64,000 nucleotides of DNA. Origin: Spirochaetaceae bacterium (GTDB taxonomy: Bacteria; Spirochaetota; Spirochaetia; Treponematales; Treponemataceae). Of this stretch, positions 16,005 through 25,598 are shown in pieces. Under the pieces are notes generated by a model that did no database searches, was not told the origin of the DNA, and worked only from the letters and a program-made list of their open reading frames with translations. The position numbers and the translations under genes are program-made. The DNA is taken from contig JAGBFB010000041.1 in assembly GCA_017936665.1 (NCBI GenBank), positions 1 through 64,000 on the forward strand, in the 5' to 3' direction. The first letter of the stretch is position 1; every line of letters starts with the position of its first letter.

Positions 16005-16897
16005 TTTTTTATTGCCCTTGTAACTCGTGGTTGTCCTGATAAATCTTCGAAAGTAGTAATATTTGAAAATCCAATTTCAGATAAATAGTCTCTTGTAAGA
16101 TGTGCGTTGTACTCACCAGTTTCGATTAAAAAAATTCCATTATCGTTTAAAAGTTCAAAAGATTGTTTTATTAAAGGTCTAATTAAAGACATTCCGTCGC
16201 CATAGTTTGAATCTGTTGTACTGATATAACAGGCATCTCCGTCTAAGGCAAGGGGAGGTTCTCTTCTTCCGTCTAAAAGTAAATCGTTAACAATGCTTCT
16301 TGGCACATAAGGTGGATTTGAAACTATCATGTCAAATTTTTCTGTAACATTATCTAATAAATCTGCTAAAATAAATTCTACATTATTTTTGGTAAAGTCT
16401 TTGCCTAAAATATTTTCTGAATTTTGTTTTGCAACTTCTAGTGCTTTGTGACAAACATCTGTAGAAAAATATTTTATGTTTTTTGTTTTTTCAAATTGTT
16501 TTGCGATAGAAATAAAAACACATCCACTACCTGTACAAACATCTGCAATTTTTAAAATTTTATTTTCTGAATTTCGTTCAATATCTTGGATAGCTTTTTC
16601 AACTAAAAGTTCAGTGTCAGGTTTGGGAATCAAAACATTTTTATTTACAAAAAATTCTAATCCAAAAAATTCTTTTTTTTCTATAATGTATGCTACTGGT
16701 AATCCTGTTTTGCGTTGTTGAATAAATGAATTTAATTTTTGCAAAGATTGCTCATCAAGCATTTCATCCTGATGAGCTAAAATCCAAGAACGATTTTTTT
16801 TCAAAACTTCACAGAGTAAACAGTCAACATCTAAGGATGGTGTAGTTGAGTTTAATAATTGTTTTGTTTGCTCTTTTCTAAATTCTGAAATTGTCAT
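16001..16897 (-). CDS. prmC: Release-factor glutamine N5-methyltransferase
   Basis: 298 residues, typical length. It methylates the Gln of the GGQ motif of release factors using S-adenosylmethionine. The N-terminal helical release-factor-binding domain is followed by the methyltransferase fold, with PDTELLVEKA, ADVCTGSGCVFI and the catalytic NPPY in IVSNPPYVPRS. It lies 6 bp downstream of prfA, its substrate gene, an arrangement conserved widely. It overlaps rsh by 4 nt. Confidence 0.95.
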   Translation of the reverse strand: MTISEFRKEQTKQLLNSTTPSLDVDCLLCEVLKKNRSWILAHQDEMLDEQSLQKLNSFIQQRKTGLPVAYIIEKKEFFGLEFFVNKNVLIPKPDTELLVEKAIQDIERNSENKILKIADVCTGSGCVFISIAKQFEKTKNIKYFSTDVCHKALEVAKQNSENILGKDFTKNNVEFILADLLDNVTEKFDMIVSNPPYVPRSIVNDLLLDGRREPPLALDGDACYISTTDSNYGDGMSLIRPLIKQSFELLNDNGIFLIETGEYNAHLTRDYLSEIGFSNITTFEDLSGQPRVTRAIKK

Positions 16898-16903
16898 TGT
16901 AAT

Positions 16904-17974
16904 TTATTGTGTATTTTTAAGTTGTTCCTCTTTTGCGTAGATACAAAGTGCGTCAATCATTTCGTCAAGGTAACCTTGCATAACTTGGTCAAGTTTGTAA
17001 AGTGTTAAATTTATACGATGGTCAGTTAAACGATTTTGAGGAAAGTTGTATGTTCTAATTCTTTCGCTTCTGTCTCCAGAGCCAACCATAGATTTTCGGG
17101 CAGCTGAGCGTTCTGCATTTTTCTTTGATTCTTCTAAATCAAAAAGTCTTGCTCGTAAAACTCTCATTGCTTTTTCTTTGTTTCTAAGTTGGCTTTTTTC
17201 GTCCTGTTGGATAACAACAATTCCTGTAGGAAGGTGAGTTAAACGAACTGCGGAGTCTGTTGTGTTAACACATTGTCCACCGTTTCCACCTGCACGCATT
17301 ACATCAACTCGTAAATCTTCAGGTCTAATTTCAATTTCAGTTTCTTCTGCTTCTGGTAAAACTGCAACAGTTACAGCACTTGTGTGAACTCGTCCTTGGC
17401 TTTCTGTTGCTGGAACTCGCTGAACTCTGTGAACTCCACCTTCGTAGCGCAAACTTCCGTAAACATATTTTCCACTGATAGAAAATGAAATTTCTTTGTA
17501 GCCACCAACTTCAGTTTCGTTAGCTTCTAGAACTTCGTATTTCCAACCTTTCATATCTGCAAATCTTGTGTACATTCTAAAAAGGTCGGCAGCAAAAAGT
17601 GATGATTCATCTCCACCTGTTCCACCACGAATTTCCATGATGATATTTTTTTCTTCTAGTGGGTCTGGTGGAATAAGAAGCATTTTCAAATTACTTTCTA
17701 GAGTTGGCAAACGTTCTTCTAAACTTTTTAATTCTTCACGAGCCATCTCTTTCATATCGTGGTCATCTTCTTCTGTGATGAGAATTTTTGAATCTTCAAT
17801 TCCTTGGAGAACATCTTTGTATTCAGTGTAAGCTTCCATCAAAGTTGAAAGATGGGAATGTTCTCGCATTATGTCCTTATATTTTTTAGGATCTTTTGTT
17901 AATTCTGGATCCAAGATTAATTCATTTACTTCTTGGAATCTTTTGGACATTTGTTCAAGTTTATTTAAAAGCAT
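16904..17974 (-). CDS. prfA: Peptide chain release factor 1
   Basis: 356 residues. It recognises UAA and UAG and triggers peptide release. The GGQ motif is in [16 protein letters not shown]. The codon-recognition PxT tripeptide is PAT in [11 protein letters not shown]. The first gene of prfA-prmC-rsh. There is no Shine-Dalgarno; an extended -10 TGTTATAAT ends 6 nt before the ATG, predicting a leaderless transcript. Confidence 0.96.
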   Translation of the reverse strand: MLLNKLEQMSKRFQEVNELILDPELTKDPKKYKDIMREHSHLSTLMEAYTEYKDVLQGIEDSKILITEEDDHDMKEMAREELKSLEERLPTLESNLKMLLIPPDPLEEKNIIMEIRGGTGGDESSLFAADLFRMYTRFADMKGWKYEVLEANETEVGGYKEISFSISGKYVYGSLRYEGGVHRVQRVPATESQGRVHTSAVTVAVLPEAEETEIEIRPEDLRVDVMRAGGNGGQCVNTTDSAVRLTHLPTGIVVIQQDEKSQLRNKEKAMRVLRARLFDLEESKKNAERSAARKSMVGSGDRSERIRTYNFPQNRLTDHRINLTLYKLDQVMQGYLDEMIDALCIYAKEEQLKNTQ

Positions 17975-18040
17975 AATTTAATTATAACAAAAAGGATGAT
18001 TTTCTACAATATCTATAAAAAGTTCCAGATTGTATAGGGT

Positions 18041-18085
18041 AAAAAAAACGCCTCAAACTTAATTTTTCAAAAAAGTTCAAGGCGC
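18041..18085 (-). terminator. Terminator of the 607-residue lipoprotein gene
   Basis: On the reverse strand, CGCCTTGAACTT (18084-18073) pairs with AAGTTTGAGGCG (18060-18049), leaving one mismatch, followed by eight T (complement of 18041-18048). Confidence 0.85.
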
Positions 18086-18112
18086 TTAGTATTATCTAAT
18101 TTTAGCTAAAAC

Positions 18113-19936
18113 TTATGGAGCGGTTACTGTATTTCTTACTCTGATGTAAACTGTGTTAGAGTAAGTTTGACCAGTGATGTCTTCTATTGTAAGCATAACA
18201 ACATGGTTTTTAGCTTCTGTTTCAGATCCCTCAGTTGTATATGTCCAAGATTGTGCTGTAGATTTTACAACTCCGTCAACTGTCCATATCCAACTATTAA
18301 CTTCAGCACCATCAATGTCTGCTGGACCTTCAAAAACAATTGGAGTTCCAACTTCAACATCTTTGTAGAATGTTTCTCCATCAGGTGTAATGAGGAATTC
18401 TTTGTCTTCGTATTCAGGGAAGATAACTTCGATAGATGCTTCTGATTTCCACAAGGCATAAACAGCATCGTTTTGGTAAGTTCTTGTAGCATATTCTGTA
18501 ATTGCTGTGTCTGGAGCACCGTCAGTAATAGGATAGTCTAATTGACCTGCGTTATCTTCTCCGTTTTCAATCATGTGATACCAACCACCAAAGATAAATC
18601 CATCACGCTTGATGTAGTTTGCAGGATCTTCATCAATTGATTTTGGAAGAACATAAGTTCTGCTGATTGAATATGTGTAACTGTAAATGTTTTCATCTGC
18701 ATAATTTTCTGGAACAGGATCTTTTGCAGGACCATAGAAAACATCTCCTGTAAATTCAGCACTTTCTGGAACTTTTACTGTTCCTCCATTTAAGTGCATT
18801 GCAATTACAGCAAGGTTGATAAAGTCTTCGCTATCTGCATTTTCGTAGTCACAATATTCTGATTCACCAAATTCGTTTACAGCTTTAATTTTTGCTTTAT
18901 ACAAAGTTCCAGTTTTAATATTGATTGTAAATGTAGGTTTTACTGTATCTGGACGAGCAATTAGGTCTCCGTCAATATATTCTGGATGATTTCGTAAAAC
19001 TGTATTTTCATCATAAATTACAGGATCTCCTGCTGGTGTTGTAGGGTCTGTATATTCTGTAACTTCAAGTACAAAGCCTGTCTCGTTGATTGCATTATCA
19101 CGCCATGAAAATTCAATTGTAGCTGTACCAAGAGTATTTGCTATATATGTTACGTCTAATTCAGATGGAGCAGCAGGTGGAACATTGATAACATCTCCAA
19201 GAGTAATTTCTTTAGTACTTGTGTTACCTGGATCTACATAAACTTCTTCGATGTAAGGCATCAAAAGAACATCCTGTGCGTTATAAAATCTTGCAATGTA
19301 ATAATATTTTCCAGGAGTAACATCTTTTGTAAGTTTTACATTTGGAGTATTTGTTCCTGCATTATTTATAGTAGCAGGATTATCAACTACAACAGCTTGT
19401 GCTTCTGCATCTGCAATGTTATTGTAAAGTCCAACTGTAACTTTTGTTACAATATCTGGATTTGTAGCAGGTTTTGTGTAAGTTAATGTTACATCAACTG
19501 AACCATTTTCTGTTCCAACTGGTTTTAAGTCAAAGGGAATTGTTTGTTCACCATTGCGTAAGTCAGCAACAGTAAATCCTGATAAGATTATTTTTCCAGC
19601 TTTAGATGCTGTTAATTCAAAACTCCATCTTGAAGCAGCAAGTTCTAGGACAAGTTTGCCGTCAGTAAAATTACCCCAAGTGTAGTCTTTTTCAACTACT
19701 TCATCTGTGTACATAAGGTTTGTGGCAACAAGATGATAAGAAAGTTCTTCTTTTTTCTCATCTGTCCAATCATCTGGTAAAATTGTTCTGGAAGTGTGAT
19801 GATTGTCAATTACAAGAGTTACTTTTGTGTTTCCTAATGCGTTTGGAATATATCCATTTCCTGCTGCATTTTCACAAGAAACAAACAAAAACAAAACTGC
19901 CAAAGATAAGGCAATAAAAAGTAAAGTTTTTTTCAT
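18113..19936 (-). CDS. Multidomain lipoprotein (FN3, bacterial repeat, PKD-like)
   Basis: 607 residues. Signal peptide MKKTLLFIALSLAVLFLF with lipobox VSC21, so the protein is probably surface or periplasmic. After a beta-rich N-terminal domain comes a fibronectin-type-III-like domain at about 255-375 (PPAAPSELDVTY, FSWRDNAINETGFVLEV). A Listeria/Bacteroides-type repeat follows at about 378-495 (MHLNGGTV, RDGFIFGGWYH, DAVYALWKSE). A PKD/Ig-like domain at about 500-607 (WIWTVDGVVKS, YIRVRNT) ends the protein. Such modules bind other surface molecules or sugars; no enzyme motif is visible. GAGGAAACC supplies the ribosome site. Monocistronic with its own terminator. Confidence 0.85.
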   Translation of the reverse strand: MKKTLLFIALSLAVLFLFVSCENAAGNGYIPNALGNTKVTLVIDNHHTSRTILPDDWTDEKKEELSYHLVATNLMYTDEVVEKDYTWGNFTDGKLVLELAASRWSFELTASKAGKIILSGFTVADLRNGEQTIPFDLKPVGTENGSVDVTLTYTKPATNPDIVTKVTVGLYNNIADAEAQAVVVDNPATINNAGTNTPNVKLTKDVTPGKYYYIARFYNAQDVLLMPYIEEVYVDPGNTSTKEITLGDVINVPPAAPSELDVTYIANTLGTATIEFSWRDNAINETGFVLEVTEYTDPTTPAGDPVIYDENTVLRNHPEYIDGDLIARPDTVKPTFTINIKTGTLYKAKIKAVNEFGESEYCDYENADSEDFINLAVIAMHLNGGTVKVPESAEFTGDVFYGPAKDPVPENYADENIYSYTYSISRTYVLPKSIDEDPANYIKRDGFIFGGWYHMIENGEDNAGQLDYPITDGAPDTAITEYATRTYQNDAVYALWKSEASIEVIFPEYEDKEFLITPDGETFYKDVEVGTPIVFEGPADIDGAEVNSWIWTVDGVVKSTAQSWTYTTEGSETEAKNHVVMLTIEDITGQTYSNTVYIRVRNTVTAP

Positions 19937-20079
19937 GGTTTCCTCTTTACAAAAAAATAACCCACAAAGTCTTTATTCTTAAAGACTAAATCCCTAATTT
20001 AAGATTATATAACCAGTATAAATAAAAAGCAACAAAAATGGAGAAAATGGACAAATTTTTGTATTTTTTTTATAAAAAT

Positions 20080-20502
20080 TTACTCGTAAATTTTTATTCT
20101 ACAAGAATCGTCATAGCCTTGTGATTGATAAAATGCGGTAACGTATATTGTGTATTCATTTGCAGGAATTGTATCAACATAAATAACGAATCTCTTACCA
20201 TTATCTTGAATTGCATAATTCCCTTCGCAGTTTGGAGAAATTTTCCAAACTGCACTTTCACATTCAGTAGGTATTGCAAAAATGTGATTTTGGCCACCTT
20301 TAGAAGAATCTTTTTGTACTTCAATATATTCTTCTTGAATTATTGCATCAGGGTTAATGTTTCCGTTAGAAATGAATTTCATAACTGGAGTGTGATCAAA
20401 GTTTGAATTGTAATCTTGTATCATATCATTTATTGTAAATCCACAAGAAAAAAGTGAAAATTGAAAGATTATTACTACGACGATTAAAAGAGATTTTTTC
20501 AT
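20080..20502 (-). CDS. Small lipoprotein, last gene of the envelope operon
   Basis: 140 residues. Signal peptide MKKSLLIVVVIIFQFSLFS with lipobox C20, then a beta-rich domain with tyrosine-rich strands (YTIYVTAFYQSQGYD, CRIKIYE). No known family is recognised. Its ATG overlaps the stop of the propeller-barrel gene by 4 nt. It is therefore translated as the sixth and last gene of the operon that begins at 27304. It may be an outer-membrane partner of that protein, which is an inference from position. Confidence 0.7.
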   Translation of the reverse strand: MKKSLLIVVVIIFQFSLFSCGFTINDMIQDYNSNFDHTPVMKFISNGNINPDAIIQEEYIEVQKDSSKGGQNHIFAIPTECESAVWKISPNCEGNYAIQDNGKRFVIYVDTIPANEYTIYVTAFYQSQGYDDSCRIKIYE

Positions 20503-22175
20503 TTTTCTTTCCTCTTAAAATCAAAGCGATAAGAAGCAGAAGTTGTAAATCCAAAACCAAGACAGGTGTTGTACTCGCCTCCAAGGAAAATTCCCCAATT
20601 ATAAATTGATGCAGAAATTCCTATGGCAGAATAAAGAGTTGGAATGAATTTGCTTGATAAATTTGCTGCAAGGTTTGCACTCCATAATTGCAAAAAACTA
20701 ACACCTAATCTTAATTCTGCTGTGCATAATAAATCAAAATTCTTAATTGGTGCAAAGTTATATCCTACAGAAAAATATGGTACAAATTCAGAAAGAAATG
20801 GTGGATGAAATTCTCTTGAATTTAAATAATATTTATATGGAAAATCTTTTTGTGGAAATCCAAAATTATAATTTAAACCAAGACCTAAAGCCACAGGGGA
20901 TAATAATTCAAATTCTAAATATCTTGCACCACCAAAAACCGAAACAGTGTAAGGTTCTGGCAAAGTGTTAAATCCTAAATTAACTTCTATTGCCCAATTT
21001 TCTACGGGTAAGTTAAAATCTTTTTTGATTTTCTTTTTTGTTGTATCTTCTTGTGATTGCTGATTTTCTTGTTCTTTTAATTGTTCTGCTTCATCCAATT
21101 CTTTTTGCATTCGTAATGCTTCATCTGGTAAAATCATTTTTGTTTTTAAAAATAATTTTATAATCACGCCTTTTTCAAAACCGACTAAAAGAAATTTATT
21201 GCTAACATCTGTATCCATTGAAATAATTTTATCTGGATTTTCAGCAAAAACTGCACCTTCTAAAATTCCTTTGTCAGAGTAAATCCAAATTAAACCATTT
21301 TGTGTAGCAACATAAATTTTGCTACAATCTTTGTTCCAAATAAAATTTGTAATTGGAGAAGGAACTTCAATATCAAAAAGAGGAATTCCTTCTGTACTTC
21401 TTAAAGTTAATTTGTTGATTGCTGTTTGATATAAAAAAGATTCTGATGTGTTATTAAATTTTGCTCCAGCACAACTTTCTGAATAACCGTAAACTTGTAA
21501 GAGTTTTGAAAAATTATCTGATGAAATTAAAAATATATTTCCAAGGGAATCAGTTAGTAAAATTGAGTTTCCTGATTTATTATATTCAATATTGATAATT
21601 GCAGATTCCGTAATTTTTATTAACTGCTGATTTTTGTTTTCATCATTTAAATTTGTAATAATAATATTTCCATCATCTAAACCTGCAACAACATAATTAT
21701 TTTTGTAATTTGCGATTGAAGTCATTTTGATAATTGGATTATATTCTAATTGAGCTTTTGGTTCTTTTGTGTTCACATCAAAAATAAAGGCTCTGTTATT
21801 GTCGTCGTATGAAAGTAATGCATTTACATGATTTATTTTTTCTTCATCTTCTTCGATGTAAATTTCATCATAACTGAAAATACTAATTTGCTTTACTTTA
21901 CCTGTGTGTCCTAAAATTACTTTTTTTGTTTCATCAGTAAAATTGTCGCAGAGGATAATTGTGTCAGAAATTGCGTATCCAAATAATTGTTGTTCATTAC
22001 TAAAGCAAATTGCGTTAACAGGATAATTTGTTTCTGCAATTAGTTTTAATGGTGCAAAGTTTTGTTCAAAAGGAAATTCTTCAGATATATTTTCTTCTTG
22101 TGAAAACATAGTTGATAAAAATATATTTGTTAGTAAAAATATAATTAAAAATTTTTGTAAAAGTTTTTTATTCAT
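20499..22175 (-). CDS. Secreted beta-propeller protein with C-terminal outer-membrane barrel-like domain
   Basis: 558 residues. N-terminal signal peptide (IIFLLTNIFLSTMFSQEEN). About 40-340 is a series of WD40-like blades, with repeated strands such as NAICFSNEQQLFGYAISD and ILLTDSLGNIFLISSDN. A charged helical linker (about 345-385, EALRMQKELDEAEQLKEQEN) follows. The last ~170 residues alternate hydrophobic and polar in the manner of outer-membrane barrels and end in FTTSASYRFDFKRKEK. A propeller fused to a barrel is unusual. Its ATG overlaps the TPR gene's stop by 8 nt and its stop overlaps the small lipoprotein. The function is unknown. Confidence 0.7.
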   Translation of the reverse strand: MNKKLLQKFLIIFLLTNIFLSTMFSQEENISEEFPFEQNFAPLKLIAETNYPVNAICFSNEQQLFGYAISDTIILCDNFTDETKKVILGHTGKVKQISIFSYDEIYIEEDEEKINHVNALLSYDDNNRAFIFDVNTKEPKAQLEYNPIIKMTSIANYKNNYVVAGLDDGNIIITNLNDENKNQQLIKITESAIINIEYNKSGNSILLTDSLGNIFLISSDNFSKLLQVYGYSESCAGAKFNNTSESFLYQTAINKLTLRSTEGIPLFDIEVPSPITNFIWNKDCSKIYVATQNGLIWIYSDKGILEGAVFAENPDKIISMDTDVSNKFLLVGFEKGVIIKLFLKTKMILPDEALRMQKELDEAEQLKEQENQQSQEDTTKKKIKKDFNLPVENWAIEVNLGFNTLPEPYTVSVFGGARYLEFELLSPVALGLGLNYNFGFPQKDFPYKYYLNSREFHPPFLSEFVPYFSVGYNFAPIKNFDLLCTAELRLGVSFLQLWSANLAANLSSKFIPTLYSAIGISASIYNWGIFLGGEYNTCLGFGFTTSASYRFDFKRKEK

Positions 22176-24738
22176 TTTTTAAATTCCATTGTGAAAGTAA
22201 ATAAATAATTCCACTATCTTGTAGTTTTAAATTTGTTCCACAAGATAAACAAACAAATCTTCCATCGTCTTTAAGTTTTTCTTTTGCACAACCGATACAA
22301 AAAATTTTCCCACATTCAGGACAAATTCCTGCAGGTAGATTATCTGGTGGCATTGCTTTAAGTGTAAGTTTTGCTCCCTCCGAAAGATTTTTTGGTACAA
22401 ACCAATTTTGATTACATTTGTTGCAAGAAATTTTGCGCTTAGTTTTTTCATTTAAGTTTTCTAAAAATTCTTGAACTAAGGGATTGTCTAAAAATTCTTC
22501 CAACTCATTTGCAATTTCTTGACTTAAAAAAGTTTTATTTGTTAACAAATATAAATTTGCTAAATCAATTTTAAGTAAAATGTAATCAGAATTTTTTTGA
22601 TAGCAATTTTCTATTCCTTGGCGTAACGCAAGTTCTGCTCTGTAGTAATCTCCTTTTCGTGTTGCGATGCAAGCCATAATTCTTGATGCTTTAGGAGAAG
22701 GTTCTTGAGTAAAAAGTCTACCAAGCAAATTTTCTGCTTCATTTAGTTTTTCTGTTTTAACGCATAAATCTGCATAATCGGTTAGTAATAATTCATCTCT
22801 TGGTGAAAGTTCTAATGCTTTATCGTAAAAGTTTTGTGATTTTTCAAATTGATTATCGTCTTTTAAAAAATTCGCAATTAAGTGATAAGCATCTTTTCGA
22901 TATTCACTTCCTTTACCTGAATGTTTTGCTGTGGATTCAATTAAATTAAGAGCATGTTCTAAACGATTTTCAGTTTTCAAAATCATTGCGTATAAATTTA
23001 ATACAGCAAGTTCTTCTGGCAAAATTGCAGCAGCACTATAAATACAACTTTTTGCTTCTTCAAAATTTTTATCGTTGTAATTTATTTTTGCAAGATAATA
23101 CCAAGACCATCCATCGTTTTCATTTAATTCGGTTGCATGTTCAAAAAGATTTTTTGCTTCTTCAATTTTTTCTAAATCTAAAAGAATTTCTGCTTTTGTT
23201 CTTATGTAAAGACTTTCTTGTGGCTCAATGTTTATTGCTTTGTCGCAAAGTTCTAAGGCTGATTCTAAATTATTTTCATCACGATAAATTACTGATAACA
23301 TAAAAATTGCTTGATGATCAGTTAGTTCAGATTTTTTTCCTTTTACATAAATTTCTAGTTGTTCTTTTGCTTCTTCTATTTGATTTTGATACCAATAGAA
23401 TTTTCCTTTCAAAGAACAAAGTTGTCTTTTTTGACTTGCAGAAAGTTTTTCTTTTTCAATTTCAAAAGTTGTTTGTAAAAAATTTTGCCAATCTTTTTTA
23501 TCCAAAAATAATTGACAAGCACTAAGTAAATTTTCTGAAACTTCTTTGTTTTTGTTTTGCAATTTATAAGTTGAGGCAATATTTAATAAATGTGTTCCTT
23601 CGTCATTTTGTAATTCAAATGCTTTTTGATACCAATTTATTGCTTGGTCAAAGTTTCGTTGTAAAGAACAAACATGTCCTTTTAATGAACAAAGCAAAGC
23701 TGAAGATTGAGCTTGTTCTAAAACAGTTTCAAAGAAAGAATCAAATTCGTTATATCGTGAACTTAGATAAAAACAAGATGCAAGTTCTTGAATTAAAGAT
23801 AAACTTTCTGGATTATTTTCTCTCTGGACTTGCAAAATTTCTATAGCTTCTGGATAAAGTTGCATAGCCATATTTATTCTTGCAATCAGTAAGGCAATTT
23901 CACTATCAATTTTTTCTTCTGGGATTTTTTTTAATTCAATTAAAGCAGGAATATTTCTTCCAACTGCACTTAGGCTTTTTGCAATTTCAATATGATGATT
24001 TATATCAGAATTTGATTTGCTATTCCATTGCTGAAATGAAGCATCAGTTTGAACTTGACGGGATTCAATTACAAAGAAAGGAAGTGTGCAACAAACTTTT
24101 TCGTGTTCTGTCCAATTTTGTCCAGCAAATGCGATGTATCCTTCGCTTTGAATTGTATCGTCTTGTATGGTTGTAACAAATTCATTGTTTATGATAATTG
24201 AAAAATTTGTTCCATTTGCAATTACTTGAAGAGGAATTAAGTTTTTAGAATGTTTCTTATTTTTGTTTTCAGGGATTTTAGTCCAACCTAAAAGAGGAAT
24301 TTGTGTTCCGTTAAAAATTACGTCAAATCTAAATTGTCTTTTATCAGAAACTAAAATCATATAATAATTAGAATCGTTTACGCATCTAAACATAATTCCA
24401 AAGGCACAATATCCTGCGTTTTCAATAGAAGGTTGTTGTTGACTTTCAGTTTCTGGAATTAATTTATCAATTTTAGAAAAATCTAATTCAGTTTCTATAC
24501 AAAGATTTCTGTATTGATATTGAGGATTGGTTGTCCATGCAAAAAGTTCTTTTCTAAATAGTTCAAGATTAAAACCATTTTCAAAATAAGATTTGTATCC
24601 ATCGCCTGTTTCTTCTATGAATCTCCGATTTTTCTCTTTTGTAAAATCGGAAATCCATAGTTCAAAAACACTTGCTGTAAAATCTTGTTCAATAATTTCT
24701 GTTTTTTTTGAAAATAATTTTTTTAGTTTGTTAAACAT
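22168..24738 (-). CDS. Jelly-roll / TPR / zinc-ribbon protein
   Basis: 856 residues and no signal peptide, so probably cytoplasmic. Residues about 20-235 resemble a LamG/DUF1080-like jelly roll (FGIMFRCVNDSNYYMILVS, GYIAFAGQNW). Residues about 245-740 are tetratricopeptide repeats (for example LYIRTKAEILLDLEKIEEAK). The C-terminus has four CxxC pairs (CNKC, CPEC, CIGC, CLSC), two zinc ribbons. This combination is not one I recognise. It is the fourth gene of a tightly packed operon with FecR and barrel proteins. The TPR array could scaffold a complex at the inner membrane. Confidence 0.7.
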   Translation of the reverse strand: MFNKLKKLFSKKTEIIEQDFTASVFELWISDFTKEKNRRFIEETGDGYKSYFENGFNLELFRKELFAWTTNPQYQYRNLCIETELDFSKIDKLIPETESQQQPSIENAGYCAFGIMFRCVNDSNYYMILVSDKRQFRFDVIFNGTQIPLLGWTKIPENKNKKHSKNLIPLQVIANGTNFSIIINNEFVTTIQDDTIQSEGYIAFAGQNWTEHEKVCCTLPFFVIESRQVQTDASFQQWNSKSNSDINHHIEIAKSLSAVGRNIPALIELKKIPEEKIDSEIALLIARINMAMQLYPEAIEILQVQRENNPESLSLIQELASCFYLSSRYNEFDSFFETVLEQAQSSALLCSLKGHVCSLQRNFDQAINWYQKAFELQNDEGTHLLNIASTYKLQNKNKEVSENLLSACQLFLDKKDWQNFLQTTFEIEKEKLSASQKRQLCSLKGKFYWYQNQIEEAKEQLEIYVKGKKSELTDHQAIFMLSVIYRDENNLESALELCDKAINIEPQESLYIRTKAEILLDLEKIEEAKNLFEHATELNENDGWSWYYLAKINYNDKNFEEAKSCIYSAAAILPEELAVLNLYAMILKTENRLEHALNLIESTAKHSGKGSEYRKDAYHLIANFLKDDNQFEKSQNFYDKALELSPRDELLLTDYADLCVKTEKLNEAENLLGRLFTQEPSPKASRIMACIATRKGDYYRAELALRQGIENCYQKNSDYILLKIDLANLYLLTNKTFLSQEIANELEEFLDNPLVQEFLENLNEKTKRKISCNKCNQNWFVPKNLSEGAKLTLKAMPPDNLPAGICPECGKIFCIGCAKEKLKDDGRFVCLSCGTNLKLQDSGIIYLLSQWNLKNE

Positions 24739-24743
24739 ATTTA

Positions 24744-25574
24744 TTATTTTATACTGATTGTAATATCAATTGATGCAGTATGTCGTCCTTCATTATTTGT
24801 AGAATTTGAATCTTGAATTGGAGATGTAATTCTTAAGTCTGAATTAGTTTCTAAAATATCATTTGATTGAAGTCCACCTGTGCTTACAGCTTGTGTATGT
24901 GCAATTTCATGTGGAGGAATTATTTTTCCGTTACTTCCAATTGTGATAGTTTGATTTTCTGTAACTATGAATGCTCCATCGTCAACAGCATCATAAAAAT
25001 CTTGGTCAGCATTTTCAAGTTGTTCTGTTTGTGCAACTTCATCAGTTTGTTCATCTTGTTCAGTTGAGTTTGCTTCTTTTGTGATAACTGTTTTTGTTCC
25101 TTTTTGTTCAGGAGGTGTGATTGCCCACTTTCCAGAAAAACAAACAAGGGTTCCATCAGAATAAATTTCGCCAGAAGTTCCTCGTACAGAAGCGGTTGCA
25201 ACTGATGTTCTAACTTTAAATCCAACACGTTTGTTGTCAGATTTTTTTATATCAGCTTTTATGTTTCCTGCATCAAGAAACATTGTTGTGTTGTAATTTT
25301 GATTTTGTTCAACAATTTCTTCTATTGTGAGTCTTGTTAAGGCTCTAACTTCGATAAGAGATTTTCCGATATATAAAACTGCACTTGATCTAAATCCTGT
25401 GGAAATTACTGTTCCAGGTGTTAAAATGTCACCATTTTTTATTTGTACCCAATTTTCATTTAATTGGATTTCAACTTTTCCTACTACGGAATTTACAATG
25501 GCAACTTCATTAGAAGCAAACGAAAAAGTTCCGATTAAAAAAGAAAATAAAAATAAACAAATAAGTTTTTTCAT
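24744..25574 (-). CDS. FecR-domain secreted protein
   Basis: 276 residues from the ATG at 25574, chosen because GGAGG lies 4 nt upstream; a start six codons earlier would precede that site. The signal peptide (ICLFLFSFLIGTFSFAS) is followed by a FecR domain at about 25-130: VGKVEIQLNENWVQIKNGDIL, then AVLYIGKSLIEVR and VRTSVATASVRGTSGEIYSDG. FecR domains sit in the periplasm and are often found with CHASE2 cyclases and TPR proteins. The tail is rich in Glu, Gln and Thr and probably unstructured. It is the third gene of the operon opposite the CHASE2 cyclase at 27339. Confidence 0.85.
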   Translation of the reverse strand: MKKLICLFLFSFLIGTFSFASNEVAIVNSVVGKVEIQLNENWVQIKNGDILTPGTVISTGFRSSAVLYIGKSLIEVRALTRLTIEEIVEQNQNYNTTMFLDAGNIKADIKKSDNKRVGFKVRTSVATASVRGTSGEIYSDGTLVCFSGKWAITPPEQKGTKTVITKEANSTEQDEQTDEVAQTEQLENADQDFYDAVDDGAFIVTENQTITIGSNGKIIPPHEIAHTQAVSTGGLQSNDILETNSDLRITSPIQDSNSTNNEGRHTASIDITISIK

Positions 25575-25598
25575 AAATCCTCCAAAAATCAAAATAAA

